The notes under the pieces were generated by a model. That model did no database searches and had not been told where the DNA came from. It was given only the letters and a program-made list of their open reading frames with translations. A DNA stretch of 64,000 nucleotides from assembly GCA_001897295.1 (NCBI GenBank), contig MKSN01000001.1, positions 798,141 through 862,140 on the forward strand, written 5' to 3'. Position numbers and translations under genes: made by a program. Shown in pieces: positions 41,685 to 50,374 of the stretch (its first letter is position 1; every line of letters starts with the position of its first letter). The DNA is from Candidatus Saccharibacteria bacterium 49-20. Its GTDB lineage: Bacteria; Patescibacteriota; Saccharimonadia; Saccharimonadales; Saccharimonadaceae.

Positions 41685-42163
41685 AGCAATTACTAGGCGT
41701 AATTAGCGGTTTATCAAAATTTTTCATCAACGAACGTGTCAACGACTATCGCTCATCGTTTATGCGTAATCAAGAACTCATGGCGCTAGTAGCCATAGAG
41801 CACAGTCGATCATTGGTGACATTTTCTATTGCGGCACTCGCAGCTATGGCGGCGTTGAATCAAAAAATATTTGTACCGTATCCCATGCTATCTATAGCAG
41901 CTCTAACATGTTTCATGTTAAGTGCATTATTCGTAATACTTAACTTTTTATTTTTTTCACGAATGCTCGCCGATTCGCAAAAGATTATGACGCGTAACTT
42001 CAAAGCATCGTTTACGGCATCGCTAAATAAAGATATGGATAAGGTTAGATTCAAACGACTTACAAACGCAACCAGTGGCACTAGCACGCTCTTGTTTATA
42101 GTAGGAATGCTACTTTTTGCGATATTACTAACTATGTATATTTGGGACCTAAGCCATGTCTGA
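41681..42163 (+). CDS. Membrane protein inserted in the type I RM operon
   Basis: A 160-residue protein with hydrophobic segments at about 45-63 ([18 protein letters not shown]), 68-92 ([24 protein letters not shown]) and 135-155 ([19 protein letters not shown]), separated by a basic loop. It is translationally coupled to hsdM (ATGA) and to the tiny ORF that follows. Function unknown; membrane proteins in defense loci sometimes act as effectors, but nothing specific is recognised here. Confidence 0.7.
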   Translation: MKQLLGVISGLSKFFINERVNDYRSSFMRNQELMALVAIEHSRSLVTFSIAALAAMAALNQKIFVPYPMLSIAALTCFMLSALFVILNFLFFSRMLADSQKIMTRNFKASFTASLNKDMDKVRFKRLTNATSGTSTLLFIVGMLLFAILLTMYIWDLSHV

Positions 42164-42257
42164 TAAACGCACCGAACCAAAAGAAATCAAAAACCTGACC
42201 AGCGAGCTTATATCGCAGCCCGCCGAACGCGGCGAGGAAGGGAGTGACGAGAAATGA
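42156..42257 (+). CDS. Possible 33-residue polar peptide
   Basis: A short reading frame from an ATG overlapping the stop of the preceding membrane-protein gene by 8 nt. The peptide is highly charged (Lys, Glu, Asp) with no hydrophobic stretch (begins [14 protein letters not shown]). The coupling overlap is the only support, so it may be a real accessory peptide or chance. Confidence 0.35.
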   Translation: MSDKRTEPKEIKNLTSELISQPAERGEEGSDEK

Positions 42258-42285
42258 TAGAAGTTTATTTATCTGGAGCTAAAAT

Positions 42286-42684
42286 ATGAATGGCGTTCTA
42301 AATACAGGGCTTGAATTTTGGCAAATCATCGTAGGATTAACTGCCATAGTGCTGTCTGTGATAGCTATAAAATTTACTTTCAGTATAGATGTCAATAAGC
42401 TCTTAGAGCGACGCGATAAGAATAATTCGCAAAAACTGCAAAATGCTTGCCCGCATTTTCAGCTAGTAGGGCTTGAGGGTAAGGAATTCGAGGTGAGGTC
42501 ATTATTTTACAAGCCAGCCGGGACATTTATGCATAAATGCAGACAGTGTGGTGTAATAACTGCGTTAGACGAGGAACAGCACGAAAGAGACGCAAATCAT
42601 TACGTAAAAAATCCCCAGGCCCTAATAGATGAACAAGCGAAGCTTACTAAGCTTGCCAAAAAGACTGGTAGGGTGGCGAAATGA
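42286..42684 (+). CDS. Small membrane protein with zinc-ribbon-like cytoplasmic domain
   Basis: A 132-residue protein: one helix at 10-31 (FWQIIVGLTAIVLSVIAIKF), then a soluble domain with NACPHFQ and HKCRQCGVITALDEEQH, whose Cys/His pattern could hold one zinc. A basic tail follows. It overlaps hsdS by 4 nt (ATGA), placing it firmly in the RM operon. Not recognised as a known defense gene. Confidence 0.65.
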   Translation: MNGVLNTGLEFWQIIVGLTAIVLSVIAIKFTFSIDVNKLLERRDKNNSQKLQNACPHFQLVGLEGKEFEVRSLFYKPAGTFMHKCRQCGVITALDEEQHERDANHYVKNPQALIDEQAKLTKLAKKTGRVAK

Positions 42685-43832
42685 CCCAGACTGTTTTGCT
42701 TGGAGATATTTGTCTGCAGATTACAGACGGGACTCACAGTACGGTCAAGGATAACGAGAATGGCAACTACTACTTATTAAGTGCCAAGAACGTTAAGGAC
42801 AGGATCATTATTACTGATAAAGAACGCAAAATTGACCGACCGACACTTGAATCTTTAAGAAGGCGAACAAAGACAGCTAGGAACGATGTACTGGTGACTA
42901 GTGTGGGTACTATTGGTGAGACTGCTATCATTAAAGATGAAACTCCCGAATATGAGTTTCAGCGTAGCGTGTTAATTCTTAAGCCAAATGTAGAGATCGT
43001 CCACCCTCAGTATCTCTACTACTATATGCGCAGTTTGAAAAGCAGCTTTATTTCAATGGCGACGGGAGCTGTGCAGAAATGCCTATTTATAGGTCAAATG
43101 AAAAACGTTTCAGTTGATCTCCCTGATATTGATACACAAAAGGAAATCGTAGATGTTCTCGGGACGATTGATGAAAAAATCGAACTAAATCGCAAAATGA
43201 ACGAAAAGCTCGAGCAAATGGGGCAAGCGCTCTTTCGTCATTATTTTATTGATAATCCTGAGGTGGAAGAGTGGAAAGCTGGAACTGTAGACCATCTCTT
43301 CACGCTAACGATGGGCTTATCTCCAAAAGGTGAGTCATACAATAATGTAGGCGACGGAGTATTGCTATTGAACGGAGCAGCGGACTTCACGGGTGCTAGC
43401 ATTACGCCGAAGCGTTATACCTCTTCGCCTACTCGAATATCACGATCTGGAGACATTATCTTTTGCATTAGGGGAACAATCGGCAACGTGTGTATTGGCT
43501 ATGAGGAATATTGTCTGGGGCGTGGAGTAGCTGCAATGACACCTACTGAACACGCCGTAAGCTATGTCTATTTCTCAACCATACGTGCTATCGCTGAAAT
43601 GGAATTGGCCGCTTCGGGTTCAGTAATTCGGGGTTTGTCAAAAGATGACATTGCAAAAAGAAAAGTCAACCTTCCGCCTGAGGATATTCTAAAGACTTTT
43701 GAAGCCAAAGCATTGCCTCTGATTGAAAGAGTACGTGTGAATTCAGAAGAAATCCAAACCCTCACTACCCTCCGCGACACCCTCCTTCCGCGATTGATTT
43801 CTGGAAAGATAAAAATAAATGGAACAGATTGA
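42681..43832 (+). CDS. hsdS: Type I restriction-modification specificity subunit
   Basis: A 383-residue HsdS with two target-recognition domains: TRD1 from about 1 (VLLGDICLQITDGTHSTV ... PDIDTQKEIVDVLGTIDEKI) and TRD2 from about 195 (WKAGTVDHLFTLTMGLSPKGESY ... PPEDILKTFEAKALPLIERV). Each is followed by a conserved coiled-coil spacer, and the end is TLRDTLLPRLISGKIKI. It sets the bipartite recognition sequence, which cannot be read from the protein by eye. It overlaps the Abi-C gene by 14 nt. Confidence 0.92.
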   Translation: MTQTVLLGDICLQITDGTHSTVKDNENGNYYLLSAKNVKDRIIITDKERKIDRPTLESLRRRTKTARNDVLVTSVGTIGETAIIKDETPEYEFQRSVLILKPNVEIVHPQYLYYYMRSLKSSFISMATGAVQKCLFIGQMKNVSVDLPDIDTQKEIVDVLGTIDEKIELNRKMNEKLEQMGQALFRHYFIDNPEVEEWKAGTVDHLFTLTMGLSPKGESYNNVGDGVLLLNGAADFTGASITPKRYTSSPTRISRSGDIIFCIRGTIGNVCIGYEEYCLGRGVAAMTPTEHAVSYVYFSTIRAIAEMELAASGSVIRGLSKDDIAKRKVNLPPEDILKTFEAKALPLIERVRVNSEEIQTLTTLRDTLLPRLISGKIKINGTD

Positions 43833-44487
43833 CCCGTTTTATGCGGGTGGTCTAACCATACGATCGGCGGCGCACTTCGACGAGCGTCTACGGGCTCTTC
43901 ACGACTCACTTGCAACCGGTACATCTGGATCAGTGGTTGACGAAGCAAAGGCTTTGCTGGAATGCGTATTTCGCACAATTATCACCGACCACAACGGGGA
44001 AGTAGCGCCGGGCCATAGGGGTCAGCCGACATTTCCGGAATTATACGAGCAAGCTAAAGCATGCATTAACTTATCGAACGATGGCGACGTAGCTATACGA
44101 ATCGACGAAGCGTGCGCTAAGACGGTGTTAATTATCGGGCAAATCCGCAACAGTAACGGCGCGACGTCTCATGGCCAGGATGCTTACGCGGAAAACTTAC
44201 TTGGTGCACACGAGGCGCACTTTATCGCTCGTGAAGCACTTTCGATTGCGGCACTGTTTTTGAATAGGCATTCTGAGACAGAGTCTCATCTACACTCCCG
44301 TCTTCGCTTCGAGGATCATAGCGAGTTTAACGAGTACGTTGATGATACTGAGGATTGGCCGGTGATTTTTGGCCAAAACATGAGGCCAAGTGAAGTATTA
44401 TTTAACACCGACCCTACGAGCTATCAAGCAGCACTGATTGAATACAAACAAAGGCCGCAAGATGAGTTAGATTCCGAGTTAGTATAA
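43819..44487 (+). CDS. Abortive-infection C-terminal-domain protein
   Basis: A 222-residue protein whose C-terminal half carries the Abi_C pattern: IDEACAKTVLIIGQIRNSNGATSHG near 105-120, in which R-N ... H-G is the putative HEPN-type RNase motif, then AHFIAREALSIAALFLNRH. The last 60 residues are acidic. It overlaps hsdS by 14 nt and precedes hsdR by 18 nt, so it is co-expressed with the RM enzymes. A back-up RNase triggered when restriction fails is inferred. Confidence 0.7.
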   Translation: MEQIDPFYAGGLTIRSAAHFDERLRALHDSLATGTSGSVVDEAKALLECVFRTIITDHNGEVAPGHRGQPTFPELYEQAKACINLSNDGDVAIRIDEACAKTVLIIGQIRNSNGATSHGQDAYAENLLGAHEAHFIAREALSIAALFLNRHSETESHLHSRLRFEDHSEFNEYVDDTEDWPVIFGQNMRPSEVLFNTDPTSYQAALIEYKQRPQDELDSELV

Positions 44488-44505
44488 GTTATAATACGGA
44501 CAACA

Positions 44506-47500
44506 ATGACCGAAGACAACATCGAACAAGCAACCCTCGACCTCCTTGCCAGTACAGGCTGGGATATCGTCAGCGGCCCGACCATCGGCCCAGACGGCAC
44601 AATGGAGCGTGACTACACCGACGTTGTGTTAAATCGCCGTTTTGACATTGCACTCGCACGGCTCAACCCAGAATTATCGCCAGAACAGCGTGCCGAAGTT
44701 GCCGGCCGTGTTGCGCGTACCAGCTCGCCGGATTTAGTAGTAAATAACCACGACTTTCACCTACTACTTACCGATGGGGTGAATATCGAATATCGCCACA
44801 GCGATGGTTCAATCCGCACCACTCAGGCATGGTTGTTTGATTTCGACAATCCAGCAAACAACGACTTCGTGGCGGTGAACCAGCTGACGGTGATTCAAGG
44901 CGATATTAACCGCCGACCAGACATCGTGCTGTATGTAAACGGGCTACCACTTGCAGTTATTGAACTTAAAAACGCAGTCGATAGCAAGGCGAACCTTCAA
45001 GCCGCCTTTAATCAAATTCAAACCTACAAGAAGCAAATCAGTAGCCTCTTCCGGTTCAACGAACTCTGCATTATTAGCGATGGGTTAGATGCGCGAGTAG
45101 GCACCATCACCGCCCCATTCGAACGATTCATGGCTTGGAAAACAGTTGATGGCGAGCAACTCGACGGAATCGTACCGGAACTTGAGGTGATGGTGCAGGG
45201 TATGCTCACACCCGAACGGCTCCTGGATGTGGTCCGAAGTTTCGTCGTGTTTGAGCGCGACGGTAAAGATGACGCTAAGTTCGTGAAAAAAGTCGCTGCA
45301 TACCACCAGTACTGGGCGGTAAATAAAGCCGTACAGCGTACTATCGACGCCGCAAAACCAGATGGTGATCATAAAGCCGGTGTCGTATGGCACACACAAG
45401 GGTCTGGTAAGTCGCTGAGTATGATGTTCTACACCGGTAAACTTATCAGCAATCCGGCAATGGGTAACCCTACCGTTCTAGTTGTGACCGACCGAAACGA
45501 CCTTGATGGCCAGCTATACGGAACGTTTGCAGCCTGCAAAGATGTGCTACGCCAAGACCCAGTCCAGGCCGAGAACCGCGCTCATTTGCGCGAGCTGCTC
45601 GACAGGGAATCGGGCGGCGTTATCTTTACGACTATCCAAAAGTTCTTCCCGGAAGATGGTGGCGATACATTCCCAACACTCAGCGAACGCACAAATATTG
45701 TAGTAATGGCAGATGAAGCTCACCGGAGCCAGTACGGGCTGAAAGCGCGAATTCGTGAGAGCGATGGCAGTATGGTGTATGGCAACGCAAAGTACATGCG
45801 CGATGCATTGCCGCAAGCCAGCTACATTGGCTTTACCGGCACACCAATTGAATTTGAAGATAAGAGCACGCCGGCGGTATTTGGTGAGTATATCGATATT
45901 TACGACATCAAACGGGCTGAAGTAGACGGTGCGACAGTGCAGATTTACTACGAAAGCCGCCTCGTCGACCTGGGTATGGATGAAACCACTAAGCAGTGGC
46001 TTGATAAAGAAGTTGACGATCTGCTTGAGGGCGAAGATATGAACCGTCAAGACAAGCTGAAAGCTGAATATGCTCAAAAGGAAGCAATTGTTGGTAATGG
46101 GGAGCGATTGCGGCTGATCGCAACGGATATTGTTGAGCATTTCGAAAACCGCCTGACAGCACTGGAGGGTAAGGGTATGGTCGTGACAATGAGTCGCCAT
46201 ATTGCCGCCGATTTATACAATAAAATTATTGAAATCAGACCCGAGTGGCACAGCGAAGACGATGACAAGGGTACTATTAAGGTTATTATGACCGGCAGCG
46301 CTAGTGACGAGGCACACCTGCAGCAACACATCCGCGGCAAACAGCGTATTCAAACAGTCGAAAAGCGCATCAAAGATCCACAGTCTGACCTTAAACTTGT
46401 AATTGTGTGTGATATGTGGCTAACGGGATTTGATGTGCCGAGTATGCATACGATGTATCTGGATAAACCGCTCAAAGGTCATAACCTTATGCAGGCAATC
46501 GCACGCGTAAACCGTGTATACCCAGGAAAAGAGGGTGGCCTGGTTGTGGACTACCTTGGTGTGGCTGGCGCACTACGTGATGCACTGGAAACCTACACCC
46601 AAAGTGGTGGCCAAGGTGCGCCAACCCTGGATATCAATGAGGCAATCGCAGAGATGAAGCGTCGTTTCGAAATTGTTCGTGACTTGTTTCATGGTTTTGA
46701 CTATATGCGCTACTTTACAGTTGATACGAGGGGCAAGTTGCAGACTATTCTTGACGCACAGGAGCATATTCTTTCGTTAGAGAACGGCGAAAAGCGACTC
46801 AAGCAGCATGTCACCGAACTAAGCAAGGCATTTGCACTAGCAATGCCGACTGTAGATGCATTAGCGATTCGCGAGCAGGTTGCTTTCTTTCAGGCAATTA
46901 AAGCACGTCTTGATAAGATAGCAGGCTCAACTACCGGAGGCCCAACAGATGGCGACTATAAGATGGCGCTTAAGCAGATTGTCGATAAGGCAATTGCACC
47001 CGTTGGTGTAGTGGATGTATTTGCCGCAGCTGGCCTAGAAAAGCCGAATCTATCGGTGCTTTCTGACGAATTCTTAGCAGAAGTGCGGGGAATGGAGCGC
47101 AAGAATCTAGCTGTTGAGGCGCTGCAAAAACTTCTTAAAGATGAAATTCGTGTGCGGTTTGGACGAAATGCGATTAAATCTGACGATTTCTCTACTATGC
47201 TTGAGGCGGCACTTGTAAGTTATCGAAATGGAACTATTGAAGCTGCGCAGGTTATTGAAGAGTTGATCGATATTGCTCTTAAAATGAAAGTGTCGCTTGA
47301 AAACAATGAAACCGAAGGACTCGAAGAGGATGAGATTGCATTTTATGATGCACTTTTGGCAAATGGTAGCGCAAAAGAGATTATGAAAGACGACCAACTG
47401 CGAGAGCTGGCGCGCATCCTTGTTGAAAGGGTTCGTGCTAACACTGGTGTTGACTGGACTATTCGCGCGGCCGCACAAGCAAGGCTTCGTGTGGAGGTAA

Positions 47501-47610
47501 AGAAGCTTCTTAATAAATATGGCTACCCACCAGACGAGCAGGCGCTTGCCACTGATAATGTTCTAAAACAGGCGGAGCTATTTGCGGACGATTGGTCAAA
47601 GAAAAAGTAG
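44506..47610 (+). CDS. hsdR: Type I restriction endonuclease/translocase subunit
   Basis: A 1034-residue HsdR. The N-terminal PD-(D/E)xK nuclease is at about 150 (RPDIVLYVNGLPLAVIELKN). The SF2 motor follows: Walker A VVWHTQGSGKSLSMMF near 300, DEAH in VVMADEAHRSQYG near 405, and SYIGFTGTPIE near 440. Motif VI is in MQAIARVNRVYPGK near 665, with a helical C-terminal part. It translocates and cuts unmethylated DNA with HsdM/HsdS. TATAAT (44490-44495) ends 10 nt before the ATG, giving hsdR its own probable promoter. Confidence 0.95.
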   Translation: MTEDNIEQATLDLLASTGWDIVSGPTIGPDGTMERDYTDVVLNRRFDIALARLNPELSPEQRAEVAGRVARTSSPDLVVNNHDFHLLLTDGVNIEYRHSDGSIRTTQAWLFDFDNPANNDFVAVNQLTVIQGDINRRPDIVLYVNGLPLAVIELKNAVDSKANLQAAFNQIQTYKKQISSLFRFNELCIISDGLDARVGTITAPFERFMAWKTVDGEQLDGIVPELEVMVQGMLTPERLLDVVRSFVVFERDGKDDAKFVKKVAAYHQYWAVNKAVQRTIDAAKPDGDHKAGVVWHTQGSGKSLSMMFYTGKLISNPAMGNPTVLVVTDRNDLDGQLYGTFAACKDVLRQDPVQAENRAHLRELLDRESGGVIFTTIQKFFPEDGGDTFPTLSERTNIVVMADEAHRSQYGLKARIRESDGSMVYGNAKYMRDALPQASYIGFTGTPIEFEDKSTPAVFGEYIDIYDIKRAEVDGATVQIYYESRLVDLGMDETTKQWLDKEVDDLLEGEDMNRQDKLKAEYAQKEAIVGNGERLRLIATDIVEHFENRLTALEGKGMVVTMSRHIAADLYNKIIEIRPEWHSEDDDKGTIKVIMTGSASDEAHLQQHIRGKQRIQTVEKRIKDPQSDLKLVIVCDMWLTGFDVPSMHTMYLDKPLKGHNLMQAIARVNRVYPGKEGGLVVDYLGVAGALRDALETYTQSGGQGAPTLDINEAIAEMKRRFEIVRDLFHGFDYMRYFTVDTRGKLQTILDAQEHILSLENGEKRLKQHVTELSKAFALAMPTVDALAIREQVAFFQAIKARLDKIAGSTTGGPTDGDYKMALKQIVDKAIAPVGVVDVFAAAGLEKPNLSVLSDEFLAEVRGMERKNLAVEALQKLLKDEIRVRFGRNAIKSDDFSTMLEAALVSYRNGTIEAAQVIEELIDIALKMKVSLENNETEGLEEDEIAFYDALLANGSAKEIMKDDQLRELARILVERVRANTGVDWTIRAAAQARLRVEVKKLLNKYGYPPDEQALATDNVLKQAELFADDWSKKK

Positions 47611-47629
47611 TCATTGCTATAATAGCACT

Positions 47630-48550
47630 ATGAACCTAGGCACTCTCCAACAAGTCCCCCTCCGCGAAATCTGGAAGCACGAAGAATACGATTTTTCTTC
47701 CTGGCTTTCACTGCCTGAAAATCTCGCGCTTCTCAGTGAGACTATTGGCATCGAAATCATCGAGCCGCAAACAGAGCGTGTCGTCGGTAGCTTCAGCGCG
47801 GATATTATCGCTGAAGAAGACGGTACGGGGCGTAAGATTCTTATTGAAAACCAACTCGAGGCGTCGAATCACGATCATCTTGGGAAGCTTTTTACATATG
47901 GCTCTGGCCTCGATTCCGAAATTATCATCTGGATTGTAAAGACGGCGCGGCAAGAGCATGAGCAGGCGATTAACTGGCTTAATGAGCATACCGACGAGAA
48001 GATAAATATCTTTCTCATTGAAATTGAGGCATGGCGAATAGGTGACTCCGCTCCAGCACCACGCTTTAATGTTATTGCCAAGCCAAACGACTGGGCAAAG
48101 CTGGTGAAGCAAGCGGGTGAGCGAACCTTGTCGGATTACAAGTTGCTACAGCAAAAATTCTGGGAACACTTAAATGACCTTGATGACAAGGCAACTCTGG
48201 GAAACCGTAAGGCGCGGCCACGTCACTGGCATGATGTATCTATCGGAAGTTCTAAGGCGCATTTGTCACTTACAATTAACAAGACAAACGAAACGATTAC
48301 CTGCGACCTTTATATTCCGCACGATGATGATAAAAAGATTTTTGATCGTTTGCGCGCACAGCAAGCAGATATAGAAGCGGCCATCGGTCTTCCACTAGAA
48401 TGGATGCGACTTGAAGGAAAACGCGCGACGAGAATTCGTACAAGCATTCCTGGTTCGATTGAAGGCACGACTGATTGGGATGAACAAGCACTCTGGCTTA
48501 TTAATACAGCCGCGGTGTTCCGCAAAGTATTTAGTCGTAGAATAAAGTAG
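47630..48550 (+). CDS. DUF4268 protein with PD-(D/E)xK nuclease-like N-terminus
   Basis: A 306-residue protein. The N-terminal 130 residues contain SFSADIIAEEDGTGRKILIENQLEASNHDHLGKL-type sequence (read as D-x13-E-N-Q, near 47-80), a RecB-like restriction-fold pattern with Gln in place of Lys. DUF4268 follows (about 165-300), with HWHDVSIGSSKAHLSLTI and a final WDEQALWLINTAAVFRKVF. Such proteins often occur beside type I RM genes and may be auxiliary endonucleases. TATAAT (47618-47623) ends 6 nt before the ATG; an in-frame extension to 47582 overlaps hsdR and is ignored. Confidence 0.78.
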   Translation: MNLGTLQQVPLREIWKHEEYDFSSWLSLPENLALLSETIGIEIIEPQTERVVGSFSADIIAEEDGTGRKILIENQLEASNHDHLGKLFTYGSGLDSEIIIWIVKTARQEHEQAINWLNEHTDEKINIFLIEIEAWRIGDSAPAPRFNVIAKPNDWAKLVKQAGERTLSDYKLLQQKFWEHLNDLDDKATLGNRKARPRHWHDVSIGSSKAHLSLTINKTNETITCDLYIPHDDDKKIFDRLRAQQADIEAAIGLPLEWMRLEGKRATRIRTSIPGSIEGTTDWDEQALWLINTAAVFRKVFSRRIK

Positions 48551-48552
48551 TT

Positions 48553-48798
48553 ATGCAAAACACCACCGACTTCCACGACAAATCCAACAAGCAAATCTAC
48601 ATAGGCGACACCCTTCAAATCCGCCTCGGTAAGTTTGCGAAAAAGGGTGGTGGTCCAATGCAACTTAAAGTCATTCGTTACGGCAAACATATTCAACTCG
48701 TTGATCCAAACGACACCGAGCGCAAATATGGCGGGGCTACTCTTACCCAAAAGCTCGCAGACTACTCGGTCATCATTGATCGCGAAATATTTCGCTAA
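48553..48798 (+). CDS. Small hypothetical protein following the DUF4268 gene
   Basis: An 81-residue basic protein (KSNKQIYIGDTLQIRLGKFAKKGG, LKVIRYGKHIQLVDPND), probably a small beta-barrel. It starts 2 nt after the DUF4268 stop and so belongs to the same transcript. No family recognised. Confidence 0.6.
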   Translation: MQNTTDFHDKSNKQIYIGDTLQIRLGKFAKKGGGPMQLKVIRYGKHIQLVDPNDTERKYGGATLTQKLADYSVIIDREIFR

Positions 48799-48880
48799 CC
48801 CCAAACTGCTCTATATATGAGAATTCTCCTATACGCTTACTTCTGCCCATCCTAAGATAAGTAGGTACAAGGGGGAGTGT

Positions 48881-49351
48881 ATGCACGACATAGCCACGTT
48901 AAGCTTCAAGAAAAAAGCGCTCATCGTAGCGGTACTCTTGGTGTTGATTGCTGTCGCGGTCTCCTTCGCGCTTTATACATCCAATCGAGCGCAAGCGAAT
49001 CAATCGGTAACCGGCACGGCAGTGCTCGAGGCGTCAACCATGGATATTGATATGAAAGTAGAAAATGGACTTATGGAAACAGAGAGTGTCACAAGCCCTG
49101 GCTCAAGCCCGTCTAGCGAGAGCACTCAGCAAACCGAGGCAACTCCAAAAGTAAACGTAGAGGTTAACGGCACCCCAGTCCAAGTCCCCGAAAACGGCAC
49201 GGTGAAGAAAGAAATCACCACAGAAGAAGGCTCGGCGAGTATTAATATCTCTTCTCAATCCAATACGTCGTCTGGTCACACGCGCACCCGCTCTTCAATT
49301 AAAGTAGATTCCGATTCTTCAGTAGACATTCGAACCCGAATCCGCGAATAG
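48881..49351 (+). CDS. Membrane-anchored Ser/Thr-rich protein
   Basis: A 156-residue protein: cytoplasmic basic start (FKKKALI), one helix at 12-32 (LIVAVLLVLIAVAVSFALY), then a low-complexity Ser/Thr/Glu-rich extracellular segment (SSPSSESTQQTEATPK). A hydrophilic tail with VEVNGTPVQVPENGTVKKEI resembles the small secreted peptides that carry a beta-hairpin of this form. A strong AGGGGGAG site precedes the ATG. Function unknown. Confidence 0.65.
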   Translation: MHDIATLSFKKKALIVAVLLVLIAVAVSFALYTSNRAQANQSVTGTAVLEASTMDIDMKVENGLMETESVTSPGSSPSSESTQQTEATPKVNVEVNGTPVQVPENGTVKKEITTEEGSASINISSQSNTSSGHTRTRSSIKVDSDSSVDIRTRIRE

Positions 49352-49378
49352 TTCCCTAAATCCTGCTATCATAACCTT

Positions 49379-49777
49379 ATGAACAAAGAAATCGCCACCT
49401 ACAACTCCTCGCAACCCGACGAGTATCGGCAAATCTGCGAACTCCTCGAAACAACGTTAAACGAAAATCTTCAAGACGCCGAAAGTAAAGTCTGGCACGG
49501 CGCACCGGTTTGGTTTTTACAAGATAACCCAATTGTTGGTTATAGCGTCAAAAAAGCCGGCGTGCAACTTATGTTCTGGAGCGGCTGGTCTTTTGATGAG
49601 CCGACCTTTGAGCCAGTAGGTGATGTAGAAAAATTCAAAGCAGCGGGTGTTACGTATACAGACGTTAGCCAAGTAAACGCCGAACTTATTGCTCAGTGGC
49701 TTCAAAAAGCCCGTGACATCCAGTGGGATTACAAGAATATTGTGAAAAATAGGGGTGTGCTCAACAGGCTCAAGTAG
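49379..49777 (+). CDS. DUF1801 domain protein
   Basis: A 132-residue soluble protein: CELLETTLNENLQDAESKVWHGAPVWFL, NPIVGYSVKKAGVQLMFWSG and FKAAGVTYTDVSQVNAELIAQWLQKARD match the DUF1801/YdhG fold, a small alpha/beta protein of unknown function (relatives bind iron or act in frataxin-like roles). TATCAT (49367-49372) ends 6 nt before the ATG, so it looks leaderless and monocistronic. Confidence 0.8.
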   Translation: MNKEIATYNSSQPDEYRQICELLETTLNENLQDAESKVWHGAPVWFLQDNPIVGYSVKKAGVQLMFWSGWSFDEPTFEPVGDVEKFKAAGVTYTDVSQVNAELIAQWLQKARDIQWDYKNIVKNRGVLNRLK

Positions 49778-49840
49778 CACCAAAGTGTTCAAGGTCGCGC
49801 TGCACTTTTGATTTAACTAGTAGTGCGCTAAGCTAAATAA

Positions 49841-50374
49841 GTGATAAAAAAGCTCTTGCTTATAAGTTTGGCGGCCGTGCTCGTATCGGTATGTTCGAGC
49901 AACTCGGCTTCTGCCCATTTCTTTGTCGAAGATGAAAAAACTGGTGTGAAAGCACTTTTTCACTCGACACCTGACCATGACCCAATTGCCGGTGAAGAGA
50001 GCGTTATTTCTTTTGATTTTGGTGAAGCAGGACTTTCCGGTGCGGCCTTCTCGTATACGATGACCGTGAAATCCACCAAAGAAGAAGAGGTGAAGCTCCC
50101 GCTCGAAGTGTCAGAAAATGTCGTGCTCGCAAGCTACGTATTTCCCGCGCAAGGGTTTTACGATATTAGGCTCGCTGTCGTGAATAAAGAAACCGGTGAA
50201 AAGTCCTTTCTTCATTATGGCCAGCGAGTTTCAAGGGGTATAAAAGCCGAGGAAAGCCACACATTCAACAGTCTTGAGATACTTGCTATAGTGGGCGTAG
50301 TAGTTATAGCCGTAAGCGCTATTGTAATCAGTGTGTTGGGCGATAGAAATAATAAGAGAGGGAAAAGGGAATGA
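49841..50374 (+). CDS. Secreted membrane-anchored protein next to YcnI homolog
   Basis: A 177-residue exported protein from a GTG start: signal peptide (KKLLLISLAAVLVSVCSS, cleavage near ASA), mature N-terminal His (HFFVEDEKTG), a beta-sandwich domain and one C-terminal helix (LEILAIVGVVVIAVSAIVISVLG) with a basic tail. The mature His-first terminus and coupling (ATGA) to the YcnI-like gene suggest an extracytoplasmic metal, probably copper, partner resembling YtkA/FixH-like domains. Specific family not certain. Confidence 0.65.
   Translation: MIKKLLLISLAAVLVSVCSSNSASAHFFVEDEKTGVKALFHSTPDHDPIAGEESVISFDFGEAGLSGAAFSYTMTVKSTKEEEVKLPLEVSENVVLASYVFPAQGFYDIRLAVVNKETGEKSFLHYGQRVSRGIKAEESHTFNSLEILAIVGVVVIAVSAIVISVLGDRNNKRGKRE

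Noticed and set aside
45547..46200. 217-residue minus-strand frame inside hsdR
   Set aside because: Antisense to the conserved helicase domain, no motif; a shadow.
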